Shown here: piece after piece, positions 50,881-62,613 of the stretch
Numbering within the stretch: position 1 is the stretch's first letter
Layout of the letters: each line of letters opens with the position of its first letter
Source of the DNA: Paragonimus westermani
Taxonomy: Eukaryota > Platyhelminthes > Trematoda > Plagiorchiida > Troglotrematidae
Assembly (NCBI GenBank): GCA_008508345.1
Contig: QNGE01003509.1
Coordinates: 1 to 64,000, forward strand
Length of the DNA stretch: 64,000 bases
Direction: 5' to 3'
Notes under the pieces: model-generated
Database searches by the model: none
What the model was told of the DNA's origin: nothing
What the model saw: the letters and a program-made list of their open reading frames with translations, nothing else
Position numbers and translations under genes: made by a program

Positions 50881-53800
50881 GGAGACCTAGAGGATTGGCT
50901 TTACATGAGGCGTATGGTGGTTATTATAAGCAAAAATGTATGTGACCACAGCGATAGTCTTTTACGCACGTGGAGTGTGAGGTTATGGTAATGTTTAGGG
51001 AACCACATGCTGTTCGTTCCCTTGGTCATGAAAAGTCACTTTTCAATTAAATTTAATTTTGTGCATACGTTACTCGTCCGTGTAAAGTAGCTGAAGATAT
51101 ATGGCATACTCAGAGCACTTTACAAATGTCGGCCTGTGCAGTCAAGGAGGCTGCGCATAAAAACGGGTCGAAATATGGTGTTAAATTACTTAGACTATGT
51201 CTCCATGGTCACATCAGTTCCACCGTTGATCAGGAATGTCGTGAAGTGAAATGAGATGGACTATTGTTAGTGTGCATTAACTATATCACGAATTGGTGAA
51301 ATACACAGATTTTATGTGACAGTGGATTCGAACATGCAATGGGCCGAGTAGAGAAGTACATGTAAACATCTTAAGAGTGTTCCTTTGATTTAAAATGTCC
51401 AATGAAATTCGCCAATAGTTATCATACTATCAAACAACCTGATACTACCAGCATAGGTGTCAACTTTGGAAATCTGGTACCATTCGATAAAACATAGCCC
51501 CATAGATGGGTGGCTTACGATATCGTGTTTTTTTCAATATCCTCCATTCTCGTAGTACGTCACCACTTTCCAACGCCATATGTGTACTTTGTACAATAAT
51601 CCGATATAGATCGCAACTGGTCGCACATGTGTGTGTACTTAGTGATTGTTCGACAATGAGTCACTAGACCTAATTAAATGGTGTCGCATCAGATGTGCAA
51701 TTTTTCGTTCGACTACATGAGCTGAGTTTGCAAGTCACTGTTCTAATGGACTCTAGCAGTTGTACAACACATCAAGTGATCACTGTAATTAGCATGTCTC
51801 CAGTGGGTAACTCAGAACACTGGGTTCTCAATATTTTTATAGGTATCCGAGCACTGATGAACAGATGTATACCGCACACCAATCTTTTACCCAAAAATCT
51901 CTGGTATACGTTGGCTAGATTTAGCAAATCCACTTATAGCAACTCCAACACTCTCATCTAGGTGTTCCTCAACGGTTAAATCGAAACACGGGCAGGAAAA
52001 GGGGAGTGATCTGATTATGTGACCGGTAACCGTGTCGTGTTCCAACCCTACCGGAAAAGACAGATGAGAACGACTGTCTTGAGCGTTATAAAGTCGCGCC
52101 TGACTTTTACAGCATTGGGTAGACCGTTTTGGCCCGACGACACCAGAAGAAGTTCAAATGTTACCCAGACCGCTTTGGTCCCTGGGTATCAGTTATACAC
52201 ATCCCGTTTTGCATCAGTTATCACAAAGAAATGTGGTAGTTGTCAACGTCAAATACTCAGTGACCAAATGGTAACTCGTGAATGTCAGACAACAGTTCTC
52301 TCCAGAGCAATAAAGTGTGATTGGAAAGATGGACCATTCGTAACATGAAATCATTCAATAGAAAAGAAGTATGTTTACGTCAAGCATTGCATGTGTTCCA
52401 CCATCCTCTGTGAAACGTGCATATCATTGTAGGGATGCTTGTTGAAACTCTGTACGACCTTGTGCCATGATAGCAAATGCAAATTAACTTGCAGTTACCA
52501 ATCTCCTTGTCCCAAAGGTAAATTCTATCGATCAGTGTACTAGCACGGAGTGCATACAGCCAGAGGAAATAACTGTGTATCGATGTTCCTACACCTGTAT
52601 AACATCTACTAGACACACGAGAGAATTACTGGTAAATAAAAGCACGTGATATCTTTAGATGCGCGCTGTGTGCTCTGAAATAGTTGTAACATCCAGTTTG
52701 AAATGACAAATCTTTCTGAATAAAATGCATCATAGAGGCCGTTTACATTTACCTTGAATCTTGTGGTCTCTGTAGCCCTTGGTCAACAGGATATATTGGT
52801 AACAATGGAATCAGTCTGATAGTTCCCGTAATTCGGGTGTTGCAAACAGGCATCTCCGTGCAAAAAATACTGAAAACAATAAAATATCCCGTAAGTAGTA
52901 TGGGCCCTGATTTACAAAACACAAGCGTAGATTTTCCTCTCGAAATGGGCCGGCTCGGGAACCTAGATGGTCACGAACTTTGATATCACATGCGAATGGT
53001 ATTCATTTTGTTACATCCAAAGTAATAACTTAAAAAACTCAGTCGGATGGTCAAATAACCGATAAGGTGACACAAAAGAATGGATGGAACCATTCTAAAA
53101 CACTAACACGCGAAAAAACATTTTATTTATGTATTCCGCTCTTCTCTTCGTGGCTTAGCCCCACTTAATTCAGAAAATCGGGCTGGACACCTCCAGACTT
53201 TAACGCTGTAACGAAAAGATGCCTAAAAAATAAAATATGTGCATGGAGGATGACAGTTTGTTAAACTCGCAACCACCCACCCTACTAATATATGCGATCT
53301 TTTGGTAATGTATGTGTCTTGACTAGTTTGCAGCTTTTTTTAAAAAATGATACATATCGACATATTGAATCTGTTTTCCACAGAACTACTTCTCCATGAA
53401 ACTGTACACAAACATAAGCAGTCGTAATTTTCTAACGGGGATCAACCAATATGAAGGTTGTGGACTGGTTGCAAGGCCGTCGATCTTAGGGTAATCACCT
53501 GAGTCCACGGGTCACGTGATCAACTAGCTAGTTGGAATGTTGACTCATTGTCATGACTTACGTTTTGATATCGTGCCATAATCAGACCCGTGCATAATTT
53601 GCATTAGTCAAGCCGACACTTCATCCAGACTAAACGTAGTATGGCAAGTTGTGGACCTTGATCCGGAAGAGAAATGAAACCTTAGCTTTCACAATGACCA
53701 CTAAAAATCGGATATTTGTTGTTTGAGGGGATAATCGGTGTTTTGCTGCCTGCATTAGCTGCACGCTTGTTCAGTTCGCTATTTGGTATTGCTGTCTGCG

Positions 53801-55148
53801 AGACACGCATGACTTTGTAATGACCATCTAGGAGGTGGTGAACAGCTTAAGCAACTGCATGTGTACCTCAACAGTCTATGAATGATAGCAACCAGAAGAG
53901 ATGCAACATGAAAGTTACGGAGCTCAGGTAAGTTAGGATAACCAAAGGATTGGGTGCACAAAGGTGTTCATGGGTGTCCTGGAAGAACACCACTATAATC
54001 AAACTTATTGATATCCAAGAAGTACGGATAATGTAAAGTCACTCGTGGGCTGCTGAAAGGAGACCGGAACTGTGACGATGTTCCTAACAGAACGGAGCTA
54101 AAATTCGGGTGAAAGACTCATGTAGTCTCATGAACCGTTTACGCAAACAGAGGGAAGAGCAGGGTAGTGTGTACAATTTTTGTGGTGTTGCGATATCGCT
54201 TTACTCAATCTGATCAACATGTGAAAACTGATGCGAATGTATTGTTGTACAAAAGTGACATAACGTTAGTCAGTAGGAAATTGGAAACACTCTGTAATTT
54301 CGTTCCAGTAGTTTGTACAATATTGTACTCCGTGGACGTAGGTTGTTCTAGGTAAAATTTCAGTTCGTTGTTTGATCAGGCAATGTTTTGTGTGTGACCT
54401 TCTCGAGATAGATTTTGGTGGAAAAATCGGTTTTAAGGCTGTTAAAATCAAGTGGCTTCGTTGCACTATGTTCAGATGTTTAGTATATCACGGTACTGTT
54501 TGTCGTCGTTGGTTCCAGATAAAGACATGTTGAAAATATGCTGTTTGTTGGTGTCTTTCAGCTCAAACGTCGGTCCTACTTGGAAATAATTGCGTTGAAT
54601 AAATTTCGGGAAGACGGTACTGCAGATTTTATTTACGACTGAGTCTGGTAACGTCATAGGCCTAACGGTAGAGCATGTCAGCAACAGACAAAGAAGGTTC
54701 GGCATCGTAAGCTACCTTAATCTTGGACTTATTCTTTATTCATATCAGAGAACATAAATACTGCTTTGCGAAAGCCAGATTCCAGATAACCGATTTTTTT
54801 ATCCAATCGTGTACAGTGGGATTTGACCATGTCCTACTGTCATGTCGAGATACTTCGCCGAGTGTTGGATCACATATCTGTCCGACCTGGTCACCTAGTA
54901 CAATGTCACAAATTTTGTAGAACTGTAAAATTAGCCGACCCTTTTGTCCACATAACTGGTTTCCACAAATTAACTCATCCATCACTGACTGGGTTACATT
55001 TGAGTTATGCCTTTTACTCACCCACTATCAAGAGTCCATTTTGTTCATAAACACTGTTTAATTCCAACCAGCCTACTCTGCTCTAGAAGTAAACCATAGA
55101 CGAAGGCGAGTCGCCTACAATCGGTCTGTGTGCATGCTTAACCTGCAG
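50881..55148. other. Unannotated stretch
   Basis: An open frame at 52019-52348 (109 codons, Arg/Thr-rich) matches nothing I recognise. No repeat shared with the rest of the window was seen. Confidence 0.4.
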
Positions 55149-55471
55149 CACCACAATGTTTGTATGACACGACTGAAGTCAGACTGAAATCAGACGATTC
55201 ACATTCCAATCATGCCAGTAATCACGAGACGGGACGATCTCTTGCTGGCTGGCCTAAATCGCCGGTTAACCACCAGCCCACAAAAGTAGGTTATCTAACT
55301 AGACCACTGAACCGGTTTTTGTGGGACAATGAAGATGCGTCATACAAGCAACGCACGGTCTATCCCCGCGCCTATTTACGTGTGCCGCACTCACTAACAC
55401 CGTGCACCAATCAACAACACGACCGTAACCCTGGCCGCATTACTACCCTGGGAGCCTACGCAGTAATGTGA
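55149..55471 (+). CDS. Candidate exon, function unknown
   Basis: After a good acceptor (CATGCTTAACCTGCAG) two bases are followed by 106 open codons: YDTTEVRLKSDDSHSNHASN, AGWPKSPVNHQP, GYLTRPLNRFLWDNEDAS. The frame ends TGA at 55469-55471. A donor might lie at 55425 (GACC|gtaacc, phase 1). No domain was recognised. Confidence 0.3.
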
Positions 55472-55757
55472 CCATTAAGCTTGCCGAGTGGACAACGGGT
55501 ACAGAGAGAGCACACAGAGACCAGCTTTGTCAGCCGGTTGATTGAGAACGGAATAGGGTTGGCATAGCAGTTGGACCTGTGTTTTTTGCAAGTGTGCTTC
55601 AAGACATTCAGCACGAACCAACACAATTACCTTCAAGACGTCGTGATCACGGCCACCAGCAACGTTTAATCTAGAGACAAACGGGGACAATTTATTATTA
55701 GAAAACTTCCGAGTGACGCCATACGAAAATGGATGATGATCATTGTTCACTAGCGAA

Positions 55758-56009
55758 AGTGGTTGAGCGTTCAGATTTGACAATTCGGCCTTGTCTAATG
55801 TGAGATCAATGGCGCAGTGGTCAACACGGTTGCCTCATGATTGGAATGGCCGGAGTTCAAATCCCGGCCGTGGCAAGGATATGCACTACTGACGAGCTCT
55901 AATGAGAGCGAAACTCGAGTCTAGTGCTTCTTTTCGAAAGAGGCTGGCTGGAAAGTCTATCTAAATGTGAAAGCTGCGACCAAATGTGGGTGACGTTCAA
56001 CTTGAAAAT
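55758..56009 (+). repeat. tRNA-derived SINE copy, best preserved
   Basis: This is the clearest family member. The A box TGGCGCAGTGG (55810-55820) matches consensus, and the B box GAGTTCAAATCC follows about 32 bases later. Head, body and tail align with 4543-4793 throughout; few differences are seen. Confidence 0.85.
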
Positions 56010-58794
56010 GGATGGCACAAGTAGTTACGATAGGGCACGAGCAAACGAAGGTACCACAAAGGAAGTCATGAAAGCTTATTCAGTTCACCGCTTATCCAAA
56101 CACGACACAATAGTCGATCTAGCAGCGGACCAATCCAACGCTGCTTTACAGTGCAATAACAGGATTTAATGTCTTTCGCTATTCGCCAAGTTCATCGTCC
56201 CGTACTGGACCAGCCAGATGACAGCTTGTGATGTTGCATGTCATTGACATCAGGCAGCGACAGACTCATTTATTTACTATTAACGTCTTCCTGTAAATCC
56301 GTGTTCTCATCTTGTGAAAAATGACTGCTCACTGCCACCAAACCAGGATCTCTTTATGGTTTGTGCTGGGAGTCCAAATTCAAATAGATTCCTCAGGGCT
56401 AGTAGAATTCTTTAACTCCAAAATATGCATCTAATGGTATTCCACAAGCAGGACTTTGAAACAGCTTACTCTCACACTTTACAATGCATACCATTTGTAG
56501 CAATTTAAATGAACAATCTGAACAAACTTTCTACAGTTTGTCTGTATTATCTTGGTACCACTGTCATTTGGAGGGACATATTTGGCAGTGAGATGACTCT
56601 CGATCTCAACACTAGAACAACGGGTCAGTTTACACTTCTTGAGCAACGGGAAACGCCAATTTGACTAGCCTGCGAATGTATTCACTTTAGTAGCGGAGTA
56701 GTAGTACGACCTCTTAGACAGAGACTGTTAGCATCGTACAGCGGGTGCGGACCTGTCGAAAAAGATTGTGTGTATTGTTGAGACTAGGTATGAAAAGCCG
56801 TTACTTCCCCCTATCAACTGGTTAGGATTTTCGTGAGTACACTTGATACGTAGTACATTGTGGTCAGATTGTCTCTGCTGAGAACCTGTGATTTGAAAGT
56901 TTTACCCCTGACCAGCCTGTCCATTACTCCCACACCTTACTAGTCATCATATCTCGAGCACCTTATACGACTAGGCTGTAAAGTCCCACTGAAACAGAAG
57001 TTTTCACATCTTCGTACGATCATACCGATTCACTGGAACACTTGCATAGTCTGTGGCAACAGTTCAGCTTTGTATACTACTAGTGAGTTCCTCAGCATGT
57101 TCTACTTCTACTTACTACCACAAATTTAAAGACATCCTCTTAAACGCGTACATGTCTACAATTTTTTGACCTTGGTAAAAGGTGACCAGCAGCGACCTCA
57201 AAGATGTAGGGTTGAGGCCAGTTGGTTGGGCAAGCTAGTAGAAGCAGCCAACATAGTGAAACTATTTGAACACGGGTGGAATACGTCACCAATGAGGCGG
57301 GACAATATCAATCTGAAATAGCTAGTCGTTCTAACCACACAGTAGCACAGTTTGAGCAACTGACGATGTGGTCAGTGAAAACAAGCTCAGTCTTTTTGGC
57401 TTCTCACATAGTAACTAATAAATGGACCGAACCACAATCACCATGTAGTACGAGAGGCTCATGTTATTATGGATTCGCATATTCTCAAATCTTCGGATGT
57501 TTACTCATAATACGCCGGGTTAGGGACTTCGAATGGTCTTGGGATTTGCACTTGAACTGGAACCTTCTGAGTGAGTAGTGAGGAGAAGACTTCGAACTGG
57601 TTGAAGCGAGCAGCTTTTATTCATCGCACAAGAGCAAAGTTGTGTAGAGCTGCATAAATATTAAAAGAACCAGAGACATTCGTTAGTTGACACAAATGAC
57701 ATGTAATGTCAAACTGCAAGCAGACTGGTCCAATGCGAAGCAATGAACGGAAACTATAGCTAGGAAGCTGATTCTCCAATCCCGATGTTGCAACTTGAAA
57801 ACACGGTATTTCGATTTGTAGCTTGAGTGTCTTTTGTGACAGGGTCGGGCGGTTACTGGAATAGATTTTCACCAAACTGCCTTCTGATTCGACTTCCCGA
57901 TCGAATAAACGGTGAAATTGTTTCCTTTCACGAGTACCTCAGCGTCTAACATTCTAGTTTACAAGTTTATCATTCTTGCCCACCTTCTTTGCCAACGCAC
58001 CATGCCCTTAGGCAACGCGTTAGTCGTCTTTGGTTGGTACAGGGAAGCAACTCGGACAGGACCATCACGGTATTGGTCTGTCGGCCCAATTTAAACTTAC
58101 TTTTTCCCCAATCTTTAACTACTTCACTCGAAGGCTGCCGTCACTGTCGGAAGCTGTGTTTGCCACGGTCGTAAAAGAATAACACCTAAAGCACTGTCCG
58201 ATCACTCAGGCTACAGACATCCCAGCCACTAACTTTCACAGGTTATCTCCATATCGGTCGCGCCCATGCACAGTGTGAGGATAAATTAATGACGTCACGT
58301 TTATGACTGAGAATTGAATCAAAGAACTATGATGATCAAAACATCTCCATCAACTAACCCAACTGTGATTAGGCCCATCAACTGAACGGTCACAGCTGTA
58401 CAATTCGGCAGTGACACGTGGATAACAAAAAAGCAATGCGTAGAGACTTTCTAGTCCTTCTGATTGGCGACACGCAAAGTTGTGACTTCCTCAATGTTCA
58501 TGGTTGCATCATCCCATATCTCCAATCATTCAGTTTACTTGTATGTATTGAGCTCCTTAATCAAAACTATTGATATGATCTGATGTGTCCGAGTCTAACC
58601 ACCGCGTTCTTTCGAGGCCTAGGTGGTCAAGCAAGAAATGTTTGTTTGAACCGATTTGTCACTCCGGCACCGGTTAACCAGAGAGGTCATTGGCAACTTA
58701 CAGTGTTGGACAAAATACTTTTCATTTTCGGCATTTGCTTCACTTCTTTTCATGATCTGGTCACTTCACTTTTTGACAATGTTCACTTCCACAG
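56010..58794. other. Unannotated stretch
   Basis: Open frames here are at or near the length expected by chance, and no repeat was recognised. Confidence 0.4.
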
Positions 58795-59183
58795 CACCAC
58801 CACGAAACCAGCAGATTCGGTCCTTTGTTCCCAAACGCGTCATTGGATGTCAGGAGTATACACGACTGACTCGTAACTTCCCGTCCAATCCAACCACAGG
58901 AAAAAGACCGACCCTCCGACCGAGCATTGACTATGTCACTCAGTCTCAAGGCAACACGGTCACAACTAGACCATACTTAAAGGGTTTGTGGACAATCAGA
59001 AAACGTGGTCAGAAAGTGGACCAGACAATGATCCAGAGTTCAGTGATGCTCCATTTAAAAGACGCGCGTGTGGGCGGGGTGCCAGAAATTGCCACAAAGA
59101 CTGAGAATACTCGTGAAGGACGAAGTGACACATGGGCGACTATGAAGGCCACCTCAAACAGTAGAATTAGGCTTTTGCAATGA
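58795..59183 (+). CDS. Candidate terminal exon, function unknown
   Basis: The acceptor ACTTCCACAG is followed by two bases and 128 open codons ending TGA. The peptide is basic and Thr/Gln/Arg-rich: IRSFVPKRVIGCQEYTRL, RPSIDYVTQSQGNTVTTRPY, KGLWTIRKRGQKVDQTM. AAATAAAA directly after the stop could act as a polyadenylation signal. No domain was recognised. Its starting phase would fit the donor at 36840. Confidence 0.35.
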
Positions 59184-59544
59184 CAAATAAAAAGGTATTT
59201 TCAGAGAACTGGATTAAGCCCCGACATCACTATCAGTGCCAGTATCAGTACATTGGGTATGCATCATTTTGTCGAATATTCAGTAATCTATTCCTCACTG
59301 TCAAATTTTATACAACGGGTACCACCCTGTCCCTGATTATTTTGGCTACCGCGGACTTGGGAACAGTGCCTAACTTTGTAGTCTTTTCGAGACGACTATG
59401 AGCTGACTTACTATTCCTTTGATTCCGGTTTGCGGCACTTCGTCGAACTTTGTCGCCCTCTTAATTACAACCACAGGGAGAGATCTAATGGCGTCAAGCA
59501 ATCTCAGGTTTAGTTCGATTATCATAGAGATTGAACATTACTCA

Positions 59545-59860
59545 CGACTGGTCGCAGCCGCAGCATTCCCATTGAATTCCCAGCCGGCCACTTTCGAAAA
59601 CAAGCACTAGACTCGAATCCCACTCTCAGTTGAGCTCGGCAGTAATGCGCATGCTTGCCACGGTCGAGACTAGAACTCTGGAAATGCTTGCATGAGGCAG
59701 CCGTGTTCACCACTGCGCCACTCACCTCACATTGGCACGACCGAATCATCATATGTGAACGCTCAACCGCTTTCGCTTGTGAGTATTGATCAGGTTGCCC
59801 GATCGCCTCGAGAGGGGTACAGTTACTGTCCTGTTGACTCCAGACGATTACCGCTCGATT
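59545..59860 (-). repeat. tRNA-derived SINE copy, longer form
   Basis: In reverse orientation the order is CCAGCCGGCCACTTTCGAAA, AAGCACTAGACTCGAATCCC, TTGAGCTCGGCAGTAATG, the B-box and A-box regions (ACTGCGCCACTCACCTCACA) and GTGAACGCTCAACCGCTTTC, then AGAGGGGTACAGTTACTGT. That last segment is shared with the 10.6 kb copy and absent from the 4.5 kb copy. Confidence 0.75.
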
Positions 59861-60744
59861 TGGACTTCATGGGATGTACCAGAGACAGAAATTCCATGAA
59901 CAAGAAAGAACCCTTTTACTACTTACTAATGTTCACCCTCAAACAGACCTCCCAAGACCGGTTTCGTACTTGTTTGGACGCATCAGATAGACACTCTGGA
60001 TTGGGGATCAGACCAGCTATCCTGTGCGGTACAAGCCAAAGCTCTTGTCCGCTCAGCCACCAGTTCTACGAGCGCTTCTCGTGACGGGGGAGTTTGTATG
60101 CAACCGATGTATAGCTTGTTTTCACCTCTGATGTCTCCTGTTGTTTCCAAGTCTTCAGCTTTTTCTAGGGGTTGCTTTGGTACTGTTTTTGAGTCGGTTG
60201 TTTTAAAGAATCATACAATTAAATGACTGGTTCTACTCTATTCTACAGTACAACGGATCCGATGCTATGTCTACCTGCTCAGCTGACTAGTCACTTCAGT
60301 AGTTTGCGGTTTAGTTTGTATAGTCCACTTTTGGTTGGCTGTAGTAGTGAGCTAATCATTCCTTGACATTGCATCGGGTGAAGTACCAAGTTGAAAACAA
60401 TTTGTACAGAGCGATGCAACGAAAGGATTCCGGGTGTGCGTACAAAAAAATGGATAATTATACTGTACGGAATACGAGAGGACTCCTGATGTGAAAAATA
60501 AAACCTAGAACTAAAAAGTTTTTTATAATCCGTGCACACTTGAGGTGACTGTGTTGAACTGTCTTATTGCAATCCTGGCACATTTATGGATTGGGATTCA
60601 AGAAGGGGTGTATCTTAATCTGAAGGTATGAACATTCACTGGTAATCGGCTAATATTTCGTGTACTGGAAAGGAAACAAAACATCAATAAATGTGGACAT
60701 GTTGCGTGAGGTCAGTTTGTCAAGTTGAAACTGTCATAATGCAG
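59861..60744. other. Unannotated stretch
   Basis: No gene, repeat or RNA was recognised. Confidence 0.4.
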
Positions 60745-61148
60745 GACCTGAGAGGAGGGTGTTTGTGCATGTGTTCGAAGAATACTACATATGCGTACCT
60801 CGGGTGGAACGATTCAGTGTTATCCATTGCGGAGTCCATACCAAACGCGAGGAAAATGACGAACTAAATACCCACTTGAAGGTGTACCTTGAACGAAATG
60901 GGACAACCACATCATTTGCAACCAGACAGCATCAGACTGTCAAGCGTACTGTTTCTGTAGAAGATAAGACAGTGTCTTTCTGGATACAGCCATATAGAAA
61001 ATGGAAGGACCGAGACAGACATTTTTTGATAAACAGTTCTGAAAGAACTAGAGATGTGCTTTCTGGTGTAAGTCAGAACATGGAAAGACGAATATGGTAT
61101 ACTGTTTTGTCCTCTGATTCACTAGATGCGTTGAAATTCCGAGGAGAT
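60745..61148 (+). CDS. Candidate exon, function unknown
   Basis: After CATAATGCAG two bases lead into 134 open codons ending at a possible donor GGAGAT|gtacgt (phase 0). The peptide is soluble and mixed-charge: VFVHVFEEYYICVPRVERFS, ELNTHLKVYLERNGTTTS, VSFWIQPYRKWKDRDRHFL. No domain was recognised. The open length alone could occur by chance in 64 kb, so the call rests on the splice signals. Confidence 0.35.
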
Positions 61149-61444
61149 GTACGTGTTACGTGTGCCAGAAGGTGCGACCTCCAGATGTTATGTTAATAAG
61201 TTCTTCGCATTGTAATATCCATCTTAGATCATTGGGGAACGCAGCCTTTAATCGGATCACCAGGAGAAATATATCTCGAACGGACGTCCGGAACTTCAAT
61301 GAGCAACAGGTGTGCGGACATGAATTCAGGTGCACGGTATAGAGATGATCTGTGAGTGAAACAGATCAAGGTTACGTTCCCACATGAGTCTCTGAAGAAC
61401 ATCGGCGAGAATGAGACGACCATGTGGAAATGGTTGATTATCAG

Positions 61445-61543
61445 TCGACTCGCAATGAAGAGACGGTGACTGCGTTAGCCGCAGATGAGCTAACTCAACT
61501 ATGCAGCTTTTCATCCACATCAATCAGCGACTCACGTCATTTG
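61445..61543 (+). CDS. Candidate exon, function unknown
   Basis: Acceptor GATTATCAG, 33 codons in phase 0 (STRNEETVTALAADELTQLC, then SFSSTSISDSRHL) and donor CATTTG|gtaagc. Its phase matches the proposed end of the 60745 exon, so the two may be consecutive. Confidence 0.35.
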
Positions 61544-61689
61544 GTAAGCCATCCGCCCTTCTGTTCAGCAAATAGTGTCATGGTAGTCCACCTTCCCTCC
61601 TCTTCATTTTCATTGGTGCAATATGTTTTGGGTTGGAATTTCAGTTCAGTTTTAATTTCCCTCGTTCTCCTACTCATATATAAAATATA

Positions 61690-61965
61690 CTAATACGTAT
61701 TCCTATATTTCGACTCTTTTAGTTCCATATTTCTAAGCTCTTTCTTCCCAGCCCAGGCTTTACCATAGGAGTCTCTGTTTTTATTTTTGACAGATATGCA
61801 TCTTTCTTTCATAGCAGCTTACCATCTGGCTATCCAGCACTGGCCGGCTGGACCACAAAAACCTCCACTCATACGCCTTCCTGCATTATTCTTTCACGTT
61901 TACAGTGGGTACGAGTGGTGTACGAGTGTAACCGTGAGTGCTGTAATGCAAGCCACTTGTGTTAA
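61690..61965 (+). repeat. Diverged repeat, copy 2 (partner at 39.2 kb)
   Basis: The conserved blocks include GTATTCCTATA, CTCTTTCTTCCCAG, GTCTCTGTTTT, CTATCCAGCACTGGCCGGCT and ATTCTTTCACGTTTACAGTG. The open frame at 61787-62005 lies in this repeat and is therefore not called a gene. Confidence 0.55.
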
Positions 61966-62488
61966 CATTTGTGCTGTGGGCGCCTTTCCGTTTCGATCAC
62001 TTTAACAGGCTAATTCGGGAGAGACTGATACCATGTGTACGTGTGTATGTACGTACACACACCCGCAGGTGCGTGTGAGTGCTGCCCCCTTTGTTATTTT
62101 TCTGATTATCATTACCTAATCAGTCGGCCTCTGTGGGTATACCCATTCACTGTCGCTGAATAACTTCTGTCTCTTGTCCCTTGATTCTCGATTCTCTCCC
62201 CTATAAGTGATTTTGAACAGTGTTGTGCACGTGTAGCCGTTAAGTCTTGAATGTCTCTGATCGTGGTATGATATACCCGACGTACACGGATATGGCTTAT
62301 GCGAAACTTAAGTGGTTCGGATTCATTACGAGTACTCGATCAACTGTAGAGTGATCCAGCTATGAAACCTTGAGATGAATGTTGAAATTCGTGGAAGATA
62401 CCATTCACGAGTAATATGAAAATGCCCCTCGTGTTTAGTTCATTCCTGAACTTCAAGGATAACAACAAGGTTCTTCATTTGACTTCAG

Positions 62489-62613
62489 GCGAGTACAGAC
62501 GACAGTTAGGTGATTCTTCAGATTTGGAATCACTTTCGGATAAGCACTGGGGACTGTGTTGTTACGTGCACCGCCCGGCTCGAATTTTCCAGAGTGCAAC
62601 AAGAGACGAATAA
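62489..62613 (+). CDS. Candidate terminal exon, function unknown
   Basis: After CATTTGACTTCAG two bases lead to 40 codons and TAA: EYRRQLGDSSDLESLSDKHW, then CYVHRPARIFQSATRDE. It needs a phase-1 donor, but the nearest candidate exon (61445-61543) ends in phase 0, so a linking exon would be missing or the exons are unrelated. Confidence 0.3.

Noticed and set aside
61787..62005. Small gene or exon
   Set aside because: It lies inside the repeat shared with 39.2 kb.
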